Assembly: GCF_003852895.1 (NCBI RefSeq)
Contig: NZ_QUSW01000005.1
Span: 1-64,000 of the forward strand
Length of the DNA: 64,000 nt
Direction: 5' to 3'
Source of the DNA: Rhizobacter terrae
GTDB taxonomy: Bacteria; Pseudomonadota; Gammaproteobacteria; Burkholderiales; Burkholderiaceae_C
Below are positions 34,059 to 43,064 of the stretch, in pieces; the stretch's first letter is position 1; every line of letters starts with the position of its first letter. The translations under genes were made by a program, and so were the position numbers. The notes beneath the pieces were generated by a model. It was not told where the DNA came from and made no database searches. It worked only from the letters and a program-made list of their open reading frames with translations.

Positions 34059-36467
34059 ATGCCAGAGCGTCCTGGGCGTGCAGCATCGAAGGACCCGGTC
34101 ATCGGCCTCATCGTCGATGCGCGCGTCATTGAGCTCCACGAGGACCACTGCTACCTCTCGTTCGAAGTCCCTCGCCCGCCGTCGCGGGACACGGCGGCCG
34201 GTACCGACCAGGTGCTGAGGGCGCGCCTGCTGCAAAGAGACAGCTGGGCGGCCTCGGACCCTGCGGCCATGGTGAACATCGACCGCTACCGCCGCGAAGG
34301 GCTGTTGCGTGTGTTCATCCGCGGCAGTCGCCAGATCTCTCCGAAGGAAACGATCTACTACGCCCACGAACGCTGGGCGCAGGAGGGGCGCAACCCGTGG
34401 CCCGAGCTGGGCTTGTCCGATGGCGACATCCTCGTCGGAGAAATCGTCACCGTCGCGCGCCGTGAAGGCGAGATCCAGGGCTACCGCATCCAGCTGAACC
34501 AGCGCTACGACGTTCTCGACGTGGACGGCAGGGTGGTCGATGTGAAGCAGCCCGACATCGAAGTCTTTCTGCCCATCGAGGAAGTCCCGCCCGACGAGCG
34601 CCTGGGCGACCCCGGGCACCATCCGCCGCTGGGCCTGGAAGTGAACGACCTGGTCTGCGTGCAGCTGTACAGGCTGGACAGGCCGCCTGCCGAACCGCGG
34701 GTGAGCCTCGCGCGGCTGCAGTCCTGGCTGGACAGCTGCGCCTTGGCCGTCGAACGGCGCGGCCATGGCGGCGTCTCGCAACCGGTGTCGCTGCTGAGCC
34801 TGGTGGTTGCGGATGCGGGCGATCCCGTGCCGGCGGACGTGGTGACCGGAACGCCCACGACACCCGGGCGCTTCCCGGTGGACAGGCCACCGCTGCCCGA
34901 CGGTGCGCACGTGGTCCTCGTGGATGACGACCCGGCCATCCTCGCCTCCGTCGAGACCTTGCTGAGGGCCAACGGCGTGCAGGTCGATTCGGTGCAAGCG
35001 GGCCATGGCAAGGGGCTGGACAACCTGGCCGGCGAGGTGGTGCGCCTGGTCGCGACGAGCGAGAGCAGCCGCTGCCTCGTGCTGGTGGACCATTCGCTGC
35101 CCAAGCCGGGCCTGGGCATCAGCCTGATGCGCAAGGTGCAGGTGCACTGCGAGGCTGCAGGCATCCACTATCCGAGGTGGGCGCTGCTGTCGACGGCGCT
35201 GCCTTGCGAGCCGGATGACTGGAAGGAACTCAGGGCCATCGGCATGATCGGTGCGTTGGCCCGCCCCTTGCACCTGGACAACGTGGCAGCGCTGCTGGAC
35301 GCGAAGTCCGAAGGCATCTGGCAGTGGTCCCGCCGGCAGGACATGCAGTTCAACGTCGACGACCCGTCGGTGGACACGGTGCTGTCGAAGATCCTGGCGC
35401 GCTATCCGGCCCTGCGCTTTGCCATCGTGCTGGAGGTCCTGTCACCCCACAAGCTGGGCTGGCTCGCCTGCGCGGGCACACCGCCCTTCGAGCCGCAGGA
35501 CCTGGACTCCATGCTGGAAGGAACCGGCCTGCGCGCCCTGGCCCAAGGCCGATTGAACTCGTTCGAAACCGACGTCAGGCGCAACCATCCCTTCCGCAAG
35601 GGGTCCATCGTCGCCACGCGCTGGCAGGCGATGGGCGATGGACGCGATGGTGCTCCCCAGCGCATTCTTGGCGTGGGCGGGCTGGACGTGCGCCAGGTGG
35701 ACGACGACTGGCCCTTGCTGCTGACGCTCGTGGGCCAGTCGGCCAGCCTGGCAGCCTGGCGCCGCTGGGCGCTGAACCAGTCCAGCTTCGTGATGCTCGG
35801 GCGGCTGATGTCCAGCCTTGCGCATGAGCTGCACAACGACGAGATGGCCCTGCACACCAACTTCGAGATCGCCTACCAGGCCGTCGGGGCGAACAACATG
35901 CCCTGGGTGGTGCAGGCGCTGGAACAGATCGAGGAAGTCTTTCATGCACAGCAGTCGCTGGCGCAACTGCTGTTGCGCGGCCTTCGGGAGCGTGACGCCA
36001 GGTTCACGATGCGCGAGCTGTTCGCGCACCTGGAGCGCGTGCACCGCAAGCTGGCGGCCGAGGAGCATGTGCAGCTGGCCTTCTCCGCGCCGCCTGACAT
36101 CACGCTGGGCCTGCCCTCGGGCTATGTGATCGCCGCGGTCAGCAACCTCATCTTCAACGCCATCAAGCATCACCACCGGATCACCGCCGCGCGCGTGCAG
36201 GTGTCGGCCGCCTTCTGGGAGCGGGCGGACTCCTGCCGGCTGTGCATCGACGTGGAGGACAACGGCCCGGGCGTGGCGGCGAGCGTTGCGTCGCAGCTGT
36301 TCCGCGCGGGCGTATCTCATGCGGCCGATGCCTCCCAGCGGCACGGCATGGGCCTGTGGCTCTCACGCCGGCTCATGAGGGAGCTGGGCGGGGACCTGCG
36401 CTGCATGGCGCAGGCGCGCGGGCTGGGCACGGTGTTCCGGGTCGAGCTTCCGCTGACCATGGGTTGA
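34059..36467 (+). CDS. S1-like/receiver/histidine kinase hybrid protein
   Basis: 802 aa from the ATG at 34059 (AGGGGGAAG upstream). N-terminal ~220 residues hold OB-fold S1-like sequence: DGDILVGEIVTVARREGEIQGYRIQLN, then VFLPIEEVPPDERL and LEVNDLVCVQLYRLDRPPAEPRVSLARL, in the order seen in S1 domains. A receiver domain follows (VVLVDDDPA, Asp289-291; phosphoacceptor Asp344 in LVLVDHSLP; the usual Lys is Arg in ALARPL). Then a GAF-like region (~430-570), a HisKA-like H-box (SLAHELHNDE, His589) and a complete HATPase (NLIFNAIKHH, DNGPGV, HGMGLWLS). No membrane segment. An intact cytosolic kinase; first gene of a four-gene cassette. S1 and GAF calls are by eye. Confidence 0.78.
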   Translation: MPERPGRAASKDPVIGLIVDARVIELHEDHCYLSFEVPRPPSRDTAAGTDQVLRARLLQRDSWAASDPAAMVNIDRYRREGLLRVFIRGSRQISPKETIYYAHERWAQEGRNPWPELGLSDGDILVGEIVTVARREGEIQGYRIQLNQRYDVLDVDGRVVDVKQPDIEVFLPIEEVPPDERLGDPGHHPPLGLEVNDLVCVQLYRLDRPPAEPRVSLARLQSWLDSCALAVERRGHGGVSQPVSLLSLVVADAGDPVPADVVTGTPTTPGRFPVDRPPLPDGAHVVLVDDDPAILASVETLLRANGVQVDSVQAGHGKGLDNLAGEVVRLVATSESSRCLVLVDHSLPKPGLGISLMRKVQVHCEAAGIHYPRWALLSTALPCEPDDWKELRAIGMIGALARPLHLDNVAALLDAKSEGIWQWSRRQDMQFNVDDPSVDTVLSKILARYPALRFAIVLEVLSPHKLGWLACAGTPPFEPQDLDSMLEGTGLRALAQGRLNSFETDVRRNHPFRKGSIVATRWQAMGDGRDGAPQRILGVGGLDVRQVDDDWPLLLTLVGQSASLAAWRRWALNQSSFVMLGRLMSSLAHELHNDEMALHTNFEIAYQAVGANNMPWVVQALEQIEEVFHAQQSLAQLLLRGLRERDARFTMRELFAHLERVHRKLAAEEHVQLAFSAPPDITLGLPSGYVIAAVSNLIFNAIKHHHRITAARVQVSAAFWERADSCRLCIDVEDNGPGVAASVASQLFRAGVSHAADASQRHGMGLWLSRRLMRELGGDLRCMAQARGLGTVFRVELPLTMG

Positions 36468-36488
36468 ACTCGGGCAAGGCGGCGTGTC

Positions 36489-39287
36489 ATGGGCACTTCC
36501 GGATTCAAGGTCCTCGCCATCGACGACAACGACTCCTTGCGCAAGGCGCTGGAGCTGTATGGCCACGTGAACGGCTGGGACACCCTGGCCCTGCAATCCA
36601 CCTGGCCGCAGCTGAGGGACGTGGTGCGGACCCGGGCCTTCGAGCCCGATGCCGTGCTGCTCGACTACTCGACGAAAACCCTGCACGACATCGCGAAGTG
36701 GCTGCGCGAGAAGGGCTGGAATGACCGGACCCTGCTGATCAGCGGAGCCCACTTCCCTGACATCGTCCAGAAGACGGCCACCGAGCTGGCCTTTGCCGGC
36801 GCCTGGCTCAAGCCGCTGGCGCTCAGGGACTTGCCCAGCCTGATCGGACACAAGGCACCCGCTCCGGCGGCGCCGCCCTGTGCCGAGCCAGCGTCGCCAC
36901 CGGCGCAGGTCAGCCTGGACGCGCTCGCGCACGAGCTCACGCCGAGCATCTCCATCCTGACGCCGGAGGGCGATGTGGTGCGCGCGTTCTCCACGCATGG
37001 CAATGACGAGAAGCTCGACCTCCAGGCCAAGCAGGACTTCTTCCAGCTCAAGGCCATGATCGATACGCCGGTGTCGGCGCAATCGGACGCGCCGCGCCGG
37101 ACCCGCGCCGACTTCGTCGACTGGGATCCGTCGTCGAACCGCTGGGTGCACCTGCGCCTGTACCGCGCCGGCTCCTATTTCTGGCTGACCCGCGACGCGC
37201 TGGACGATCCGCTGCAGGCCGAGGAAATGGCCATGGCCACGCTGGCCGAGGAAGGCGCCCTGTCCGACCGGGTCCTCAGGCTGGCGCACCTGCTGCAGCA
37301 GCGGCGCGGCATCACGCGGGTGCGCTTCTACGAACTCGCGCAACTGCCCGACGACGCGGTGGGCGGCGAGCCCGACACCTGGACCATCCCCCGGGTCCAG
37401 CGCGGCGGCGGCTTTGCCGGAACGGCGGCGGCGTGGCTGGAGCAGTCGTTCATCCTCGACGAGGACACCAGCACCAACGAGTCGGGATGGAACCTGGTGG
37501 AGGTGTCCGACGCGCGGCAGCACCACCGGGAGCCGGGCAGGCATGGCGAGGCCGGCCAGGCGTGCGTGCAGGTCCGGTGGGGCAATGCGGAGACGCTGAT
37601 GCAGTTCGTCGTCTGGGCGCCGGCGCCGAACGAGGCGGGCCAGCCGTCATCCAGGGAGCACGGGCCACCGCTGGCCCTGCTGGCCCTGGACCGCCGCACC
37701 GATCACCTGAACCGCGAGGACGAGAACCTGTCCGGCGACGACCTGCGCGAGCTGGTGAACGAAACCGCCGGCCGCACGCGCGCCATGCCGCTGACGCGCG
37801 AGGAGGGTGGGGGGCTGGCCCATGGGCTGCTGCGGGCTTCGGCCTCGCATGTCCGCGCGTGGATCCGCATGGAGCGCGAAGCCAGGAAGTCGCGCTGGAA
37901 TGACGTGCTGACGGCCGAGATCATCTCGAAGGTGGGCCAGAACGTCGGCTCGCGGCGCGTGGGCAGCTCCCTCACGGCCTTCAGCGCGCTGTCGGACATC
38001 TGCGAACGCCTGCGCGGCCGGTGGGCCGAGCTCTGGGGAGCCGATGGCCAGGCGCCCACCGACTGGTACCTCGTCACCCTGGTCAACGACGACCAGTGGC
38101 AGGCGGTGGCCGGGTCCGGCCAGGCCTACACGGTGTTCCGCGAAGCCGGTCCGCTGGAGCTGGCCGGGCCCCACGCACATGCCGTGGCCAAGGCCCGCCA
38201 GGCCCTGCAGCGCGTGTCCGCGGACGGCTCGCCCCAGGTGCCGGAGCCGACGGTCTACCAGGACATCGATGGCCGGCTGGTCGATGAGCTCAAGCGCGCC
38301 CTGCCGCGCAGCAGTGTCACGCGGATCGCTGCCATGCTGGATGCGACGCGGACCTGGGTGGCGGTCCCCATGGTGTTCGATGGTGGCGCCAGTGCGCTGA
38401 TGGTCCTGCACTTCGACGGGACCCACGCGATGCACAGCGTGAAGCTCGATCTCGTGGCGCATGCGGCCAAGCGCCTGCTGCCGCCGCTGCTGGTGGCCCT
38501 CAGCGAGGAGTTCCGCCGCGAGAACTGGACCTCGGCCGTCGTCCACGAGCTGAAGACCGACTCGCTGGCATTGCTGGGCTACCAGGAGGAATTCAAGGAA
38601 CGTCATGGAGCGGTGGTCAAGCGTGACGAGGACCTGCGCCTGATCCAGCACCTGGCTGAAGGGCTGGCCGCCCTCGCGCAGGACTACTTGGCCGTCATGC
38701 ACGAGCAGGTCGTGCCCTCGGACGACGACCGGTCGTCGGAGCTGAATGAAGTCTTCCGCGAAGCCCTGTGGCCGTGGCTGGCGTTCTACCGCCGCCACGC
38801 GGTGAAGCTGGCCTGGCAGCCCATCAGTCCGGACGACGTGGACACAGAGCGCATGCCGGCGCCGACGTGGTGGCCCGAGGCGCACCTGGTCCAGGCGCCG
38901 CAGTTCCGTCGCGTCCTGCGGGTTCTGCTGCACAACGCCTTCCGCCACGGCGCGGGGCAGGTGCGCATCAGCGGGCGATGGAAGACCTTGGGCGAGCGCC
39001 GCCTGTTCGTGCTGCTGGTCGTGAACTCGTGCAGGCTGGAAGACGCCCGCACCGCGCCGTCGGGGCTGCACACCTACGCCGCGCAGGTCAAGCCCACCCA
39101 TGTCAGGCGCACGCTGGGCCTGGAGAACGCCTACCGGCTCGCGCGCGACGCAGGCGGCACGATCAATACACGGATCAAGGTGCAGGATGAAGCTGCAGGC
39201 AAGGCCATCTTCGCGGTGCAGTTGCGGTGGCCGGTGTTCTCGAGGGGGTTGTCCGTGGTTGCACAAAAGGAAGAGGCATGCCCATGA
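36489..39287 (+). CDS. Receiver/GAF-like protein with degenerate histidine kinase module
   Basis: 932 aa. N-terminal receiver is complete: Asp12-Asp13, phosphoacceptor Asp59, Ser85 and Lys108. Two middle regions (~240-410 and ~470-670) have GAF-like patterns. The C-terminus has an H-box (SAVVHELKTD, His686) and an N-box (RVLLHNAFRHG, Asn815), but the DxGxG ATP-lid motif is replaced by VVNSC (846) and the G2 box is reduced to TLGLENAYRLARDAGG. It may bind but not hydrolyse ATP, or act only as a phosphoacceptor and scaffold. Starts 21 bp after the first kinase; its stop overlaps the next start (ATGA). Confidence 0.78.
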   Translation: MGTSGFKVLAIDDNDSLRKALELYGHVNGWDTLALQSTWPQLRDVVRTRAFEPDAVLLDYSTKTLHDIAKWLREKGWNDRTLLISGAHFPDIVQKTATELAFAGAWLKPLALRDLPSLIGHKAPAPAAPPCAEPASPPAQVSLDALAHELTPSISILTPEGDVVRAFSTHGNDEKLDLQAKQDFFQLKAMIDTPVSAQSDAPRRTRADFVDWDPSSNRWVHLRLYRAGSYFWLTRDALDDPLQAEEMAMATLAEEGALSDRVLRLAHLLQQRRGITRVRFYELAQLPDDAVGGEPDTWTIPRVQRGGGFAGTAAAWLEQSFILDEDTSTNESGWNLVEVSDARQHHREPGRHGEAGQACVQVRWGNAETLMQFVVWAPAPNEAGQPSSREHGPPLALLALDRRTDHLNREDENLSGDDLRELVNETAGRTRAMPLTREEGGGLAHGLLRASASHVRAWIRMEREARKSRWNDVLTAEIISKVGQNVGSRRVGSSLTAFSALSDICERLRGRWAELWGADGQAPTDWYLVTLVNDDQWQAVAGSGQAYTVFREAGPLELAGPHAHAVAKARQALQRVSADGSPQVPEPTVYQDIDGRLVDELKRALPRSSVTRIAAMLDATRTWVAVPMVFDGGASALMVLHFDGTHAMHSVKLDLVAHAAKRLLPPLLVALSEEFRRENWTSAVVHELKTDSLALLGYQEEFKERHGAVVKRDEDLRLIQHLAEGLAALAQDYLAVMHEQVVPSDDDRSSELNEVFREALWPWLAFYRRHAVKLAWQPISPDDVDTERMPAPTWWPEAHLVQAPQFRRVLRVLLHNAFRHGAGQVRISGRWKTLGERRLFVLLVVNSCRLEDARTAPSGLHTYAAQVKPTHVRRTLGLENAYRLARDAGGTINTRIKVQDEAAGKAIFAVQLRWPVFSRGLSVVAQKEEACP

Positions 39288-39775
39288 ACATTCTGCTCTT
39301 GGATGACCAGGGAGAGTCCACGCTGCTCTACAAGCGCGTGCTGGACCGCGCCGGCCACGAGGCCATCGCCGTCCAGCATGTCGACGTGGCGCTGGGCAAG
39401 CTCGATCGTGTGGATCTGGTGCTGATCGACCTGATGATCCTGCCCGCCCCGGCGGTGATGCAGCGCGAGGCGGACATCGTGCAGGCGGGCTACCGCAATG
39501 CGGGCCAGGCGGAGATGGCGTCCGGCCAGGTCTTCGGCCTGTACCTGTGGGCCCGCCGGTCAAGCCTGAAGGTGCCGTACGGCTATGTCAGCAGCCACCC
39601 CGAGAAATGGCTGCGCAATCTCAAGGTCGATGACGACACGGAGTTCGCAGGCATGAGCGAGGCCGAGCGCAAGCAACTGGTGCTCGATCGCAATGCCTTG
39701 CGCAAGGTCTCGGCCCTGCCCGGACATTGCCAGCGCCTGGTCGACATCTGGAGGACACGGCAATGGCTGCAATGA
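39284..39775 (+). CDS. Stand-alone receiver-like protein
   Basis: 163 aa from the ATG at 39284, chosen for the ATGA overlap and AGGAAG nine bases upstream (an in-frame ATG at 39278 is also possible). MNILLLDDQGES gives the acidic pair Asp7-Asp8; DLVLIDLMIL the likely phosphoacceptor Asp49; YGYVSSHPEKW may supply Ser and Lys. The beta4 region is long and atypical, with a Gln/Met-rich insertion (VMQREADIVQAGYRNAGQAEMASGQVFGLYLW). No DNA-binding output domain is present, so it likely passes phosphate or blocks a partner. Confidence 0.72.
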   Translation: MNILLLDDQGESTLLYKRVLDRAGHEAIAVQHVDVALGKLDRVDLVLIDLMILPAPAVMQREADIVQAGYRNAGQAEMASGQVFGLYLWARRSSLKVPYGYVSSHPEKWLRNLKVDDDTEFAGMSEAERKQLVLDRNALRKVSALPGHCQRLVDIWRTRQWLQ

Positions 39776-40764
39776 AGCAGGTCTGGCATGACGCCGTGCG
39801 CCGGCGTGGTCCCGGCCCTCTCGAGTCGTTGGCCAGCCTGGGCGTGGGTTTCGTGCTGCCGTTGATGCTGTTTGCCGTGGTGGCCTTCGCCGCCGGGACG
39901 GACGGCACGGCGGCGATGGCCGGCATCGCGGTGGGGTGCCTCATCCTGGGCCTGTTCGCCCTGTTCGGCAACGTGGTGGAATGGCCGCGCGCCTTGCGGG
40001 CGATGTCCGCGGCCTTGACCCTGGCACTGGCCACTGCCTTGCTGGTGGGCACCTGGCAGCATGGCCGGGGCGAGGCGGCGCGGGCGGCAGCGTCCCATGC
40101 CGGGGCGGCGGCCGCTGCGGCATCCGCACCGGTTGCCGATGCAGGCAAGGAAGGCTCTGCGTTCGACGCCGGCAATGCGATCGCGGCCGTGCTGGCCGTG
40201 GTGCTCGCCGTGACCACCTTGCTGGCCACCAAGACGGCGACCGATGCCCGCGACGAGATCCGTACGCTCATGAACCAGCTCGCCGGCGAGCGCGAAAGCA
40301 AGATCCACCGGTGGGTGATCCAGAGCCGTGCGGCGCGGGTGCGCGCCACCTTGCTGGCCAGCCGCATCGACTCCCAGAGCCAGGCCGAGGCGGTGCTGCC
40401 CGATGACCACCTGCTGTACCGCGCGGCCGACGGCGTGCTGCGCGGCGCGGAGCGGATCTGCTCCTGCGTCGAAAGCCTGGACCAGCGGGACTTCGACCCC
40501 GAGGCGACCTTGCAGATGCTGGAGAACTGCAAGCTCGAGGCCCACAAGGCGATGGAGATGGTCCGCGGCGCGGACAGCGAGGACAAGGCGACCCTTCGGC
40601 ACCTGCTGCGCCCCGCCGGCCTCGATCAACTGGCAGACCTCATCGACGAGGGCATCGACGTGATGCCGCCGGGCGGTGCAGGGCGTGCCGCCAGCACCGA
40701 GCAGCTGTGCGCGGCCATGCGGCAATACGCCCTGCGGCTGCGCCAGCTCGTCGATGTGCTGTGA
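39763..40764 (+). CDS. Four-helix membrane protein with helical cytosolic tail
   Basis: 333 aa from the ATG at 39763 (GGAGGA seven bases upstream; it overlaps the receiver gene by 13 bp). Hydrophobic helices at ~22-41, ~48-66, ~77-94 and, after an Ala-rich linker, ~138-160. The C-terminal ~170 residues are helical and charged (TATDARDEIRTLMNQLAGERESKIHRWVIQSRAARVRATLL...), likely coiled coil. No enzymatic motif. As last gene of the cassette it may be the membrane sensor or the output effector. A start at 39772 is possible. Confidence 0.7.
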   Translation: MAAMKQVWHDAVRRRGPGPLESLASLGVGFVLPLMLFAVVAFAAGTDGTAAMAGIAVGCLILGLFALFGNVVEWPRALRAMSAALTLALATALLVGTWQHGRGEAARAAASHAGAAAAAASAPVADAGKEGSAFDAGNAIAAVLAVVLAVTTLLATKTATDARDEIRTLMNQLAGERESKIHRWVIQSRAARVRATLLASRIDSQSQAEAVLPDDHLLYRAADGVLRGAERICSCVESLDQRDFDPEATLQMLENCKLEAHKAMEMVRGADSEDKATLRHLLRPAGLDQLADLIDEGIDVMPPGGAGRAASTEQLCAAMRQYALRLRQLVDVL

Positions 40765-40770
40765 AGGTGC

Positions 40771-41172
40771 TCAGGGCGCGGGCGAGGCCAGCGGCTTGCC
40801 CTTCTCCACCACGTACACGCCCACCAGCTTGATCGGCGCGTTGCTCACGTTGTGCGCGTCGTGCACCACCCCGGCGGGGATGAGGAAGGACTCGCCGGCC
40901 TTCACCGTGCGCGGCGGCTGGCCGTCGATGAGCAGCAGGGCTTCACCTTCCATCACGTAGCTGATCTCGTCGCCCGGGTGGGTGTGGCGGCCGGCCTTGG
41001 CGCCGGGCGCGACCTCGACGCGGGCCACCACCGCCTCGCGGCCTTCGATGGAGGTGTCCGCCTTGAGCACCAGCGTGCGGCTGAGGCCGCTGGCCTGGGC
41101 GTACAGCACGGTGGCGGTGCCCGCGAGCGCGAGGCCGATGACGGCGAGGGAGGCTTTGTGCAGGGTCTTCAT
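40771..41172 (-). CDS. Exported cupin-domain protein
   Basis: 133 aa from the ATG at 41172. Signal peptide (MKTLHKASLAVIGLALAGTATVLYAQ) followed by one cupin barrel: GRHTHPGDEISYVMEGEALLLIDGQPPRTVKAGESFLIPAGVVHDAHN. The metal-binding His/Glu set (H-H-E-H) is present. Small periplasmic cupins are of unknown substrate. Converges on the signalling cassette with a 6-bp gap; divergent from the NUDIX-MBL gene. Confidence 0.87.
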   Translation of the reverse strand: MKTLHKASLAVIGLALAGTATVLYAQASGLSRTLVLKADTSIEGREAVVARVEVAPGAKAGRHTHPGDEISYVMEGEALLLIDGQPPRTVKAGESFLIPAGVVHDAHNVSNAPIKLVGVYVVEKGKPLASPAP

Positions 41173-41357
41173 GAGGGTGTCCTTGTTGTGGGTTCCCCTG
41201 GACGGAAGGCCCTGGGGACCGTCGCATCGTAGGCAGCGTGCGCCGTGCGTCCACCGTGAAAACGAGCACGCCGCCCGCAGGGCGGATTCGCCTGCGCGAC
41301 ACCGGGGGCGGGCCGCCCGGTGCATCATCGGCCGCCTCGGAAGACGAAGCTCCAGAC

Positions 41358-43064
41358 ATGACGCCAGACCTGCCCTTGCCTGCCGCCGCCGATCTCACGG
41401 CGAGACCGCCGCGCCCCGCCGCCACGCTGGTGCTGCTTCGCGACGGTGCGGATGGCGTGCAGGTGCTGCTGCTGCAACGTGCCGAGCGCGGCGACCACAA
41501 CAGCGGTGCCTGGGTGTTTCCCGGCGGGCTGGTGGACAAGGCGGATGCGCTGCTGCATGGCTTGGTGGACGGGCTCACGCCCGCGCAGGCGGCGGACCAG
41601 TTGAAGCTGGCCGAGGGCGCGCTGGACTACGCCATCGCCGCCATGCGCGAATGCTTCGAGGAATGCGGCCTGCTGTTCGGCGTGGACGCCGAGACGGCTG
41701 CCTCGCTGGAGCCCTGGCGCGGCCCCATCCACCGCGGCGAGAAGACGCTGCTGGACCTGCACCGCGAGACCGGCGTGCGGCTGGACCTGCGCGAGGTTGC
41801 CTACCTCAGCCACTGGCTCACGCCGCTGGGCCGGGCCAAGCGCTTTGACACGCGTTTCTTCATTGCCGCCGCACCGCACGGGCAGGTGGCCCGCCACGAC
41901 GGCACGGAGATGACCGCGCACCGCTGGATGCGCATCCCCGATGCCCTGGCCGAAGGCGACGCGCTCAAGCTGATGGGCCCGACGCGCGCCACCTTGATGT
42001 CGCTCGCGCACTTCAAGACGGTGGCCGAGGTGATGGCCTGGGCGCGCTCACCGCGCGAGGTGCCGCGCATCTTCCCGCGCATCGGCGAGGGCGCGCAGGG
42101 CCAGCGGCCGGTGATGCCCGACGAGCATGCCTGGGCCGAACTGGGCCGGCTCGATCCGCAGGGGCTGGGCACCGCCTGGTACGACATCGTGGCGGATCGT
42201 GCAGTGCGACTGTCACCGCGCATCATCCGGGTCACGGCCGGCAATGCGAGCGTGATGACGGGGCCGGGCACCAACAGCTATCTCGTGGGTGGCGGACCGC
42301 GCAACGAGTGGTCGGTGATCGATCCCGGCCCGGTGGACGAAGCCCATGTGCAGGCATTGGTCGCTGCCGCGCCGGGGCCGATCACCCGCATCCTCGTGAC
42401 GCACACGCATTCGGACCATTCCCCGGCCTGCGTGGCCCTGAAGGCCGCGACGGGCGCGATCACGCTCGGCCGCATCGCCGATTTCGCCGACCGCCAGGAC
42501 AAGACCTTCGTGCCCGACCAGCCGCTGCAAGGCGACGAGCGCATCGTGATCGACGACGGCACGACGCTGCGCGTGATCCACACGCCCGGCCATGCCTCCA
42601 ACCACCTGTGCTATTTGCTGGAAGAGGAGAACACCCTCTTCACCGGCGACCATGTGATGCAAAGCAGCACCGTGGTCATCAACCCGCCGGACGGCGACAT
42701 GGCGGCCTACGTGGCTTCGCTGCGCTCGCTCGCGCAGATGGACGGCATCGACTGGCTCGCGCCGGGCCACGGCTTCCTGATGGAGCAGCCACGCCGCGCC
42801 TTCGAATGGATCGTGCGGCATCGCCTGCAGCGCGAGGCCAAGGTGCTGGAAGCCTTGCAGGCCGGCGGCCCGGCCGATGCGGATCAACTGCTTGCCCAGG
42901 TCTACGACGACGTCACGCCCAGGCTGCATGCGATCGCCATGCGCTCGCTGCTGGCGCATCTGTACAAGCTGCGCGGCGAAGGCCGCGCGGTGGAAGAAAA
43001 CGGCCGGTGGCGAGTCATCGCCACCGGCCCTCAAGAGGCGGCGGTCAGCCGCGCGAGTGCGTGA
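41358..43064 (+). CDS. NUDIX hydrolase fused to an MBL-fold hydrolase
   Basis: 568 aa from the ATG at 41358; the longer frame upstream is not supported. Residues ~20-250 are NUDIX-like: WVFPGGLVDKAD, then RECFEECGLLF (97-107), a Nudix box split by a ~30-residue insertion. Residues ~285-560 are an MBL domain of the LACTB2 type: HTHSDHSPA (~350), HTPGHASNHLCY, FTGDHVM and APGHG, plus a C-terminal winged-helix-like end. LACTB2-like domains cut RNA or thioesters; Nudix domains cleave nucleoside diphosphate bonds or CoA. Substrate unknown. Overlaps the convergent SDR gene by 20 bp. Confidence 0.87.
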   Translation: MTPDLPLPAAADLTARPPRPAATLVLLRDGADGVQVLLLQRAERGDHNSGAWVFPGGLVDKADALLHGLVDGLTPAQAADQLKLAEGALDYAIAAMRECFEECGLLFGVDAETAASLEPWRGPIHRGEKTLLDLHRETGVRLDLREVAYLSHWLTPLGRAKRFDTRFFIAAAPHGQVARHDGTEMTAHRWMRIPDALAEGDALKLMGPTRATLMSLAHFKTVAEVMAWARSPREVPRIFPRIGEGAQGQRPVMPDEHAWAELGRLDPQGLGTAWYDIVADRAVRLSPRIIRVTAGNASVMTGPGTNSYLVGGGPRNEWSVIDPGPVDEAHVQALVAAAPGPITRILVTHTHSDHSPACVALKAATGAITLGRIADFADRQDKTFVPDQPLQGDERIVIDDGTTLRVIHTPGHASNHLCYLLEEENTLFTGDHVMQSSTVVINPPDGDMAAYVASLRSLAQMDGIDWLAPGHGFLMEQPRRAFEWIVRHRLQREAKVLEALQAGGPADADQLLAQVYDDVTPRLHAIAMRSLLAHLYKLRGEGRAVEENGRWRVIATGPQEAAVSRASA

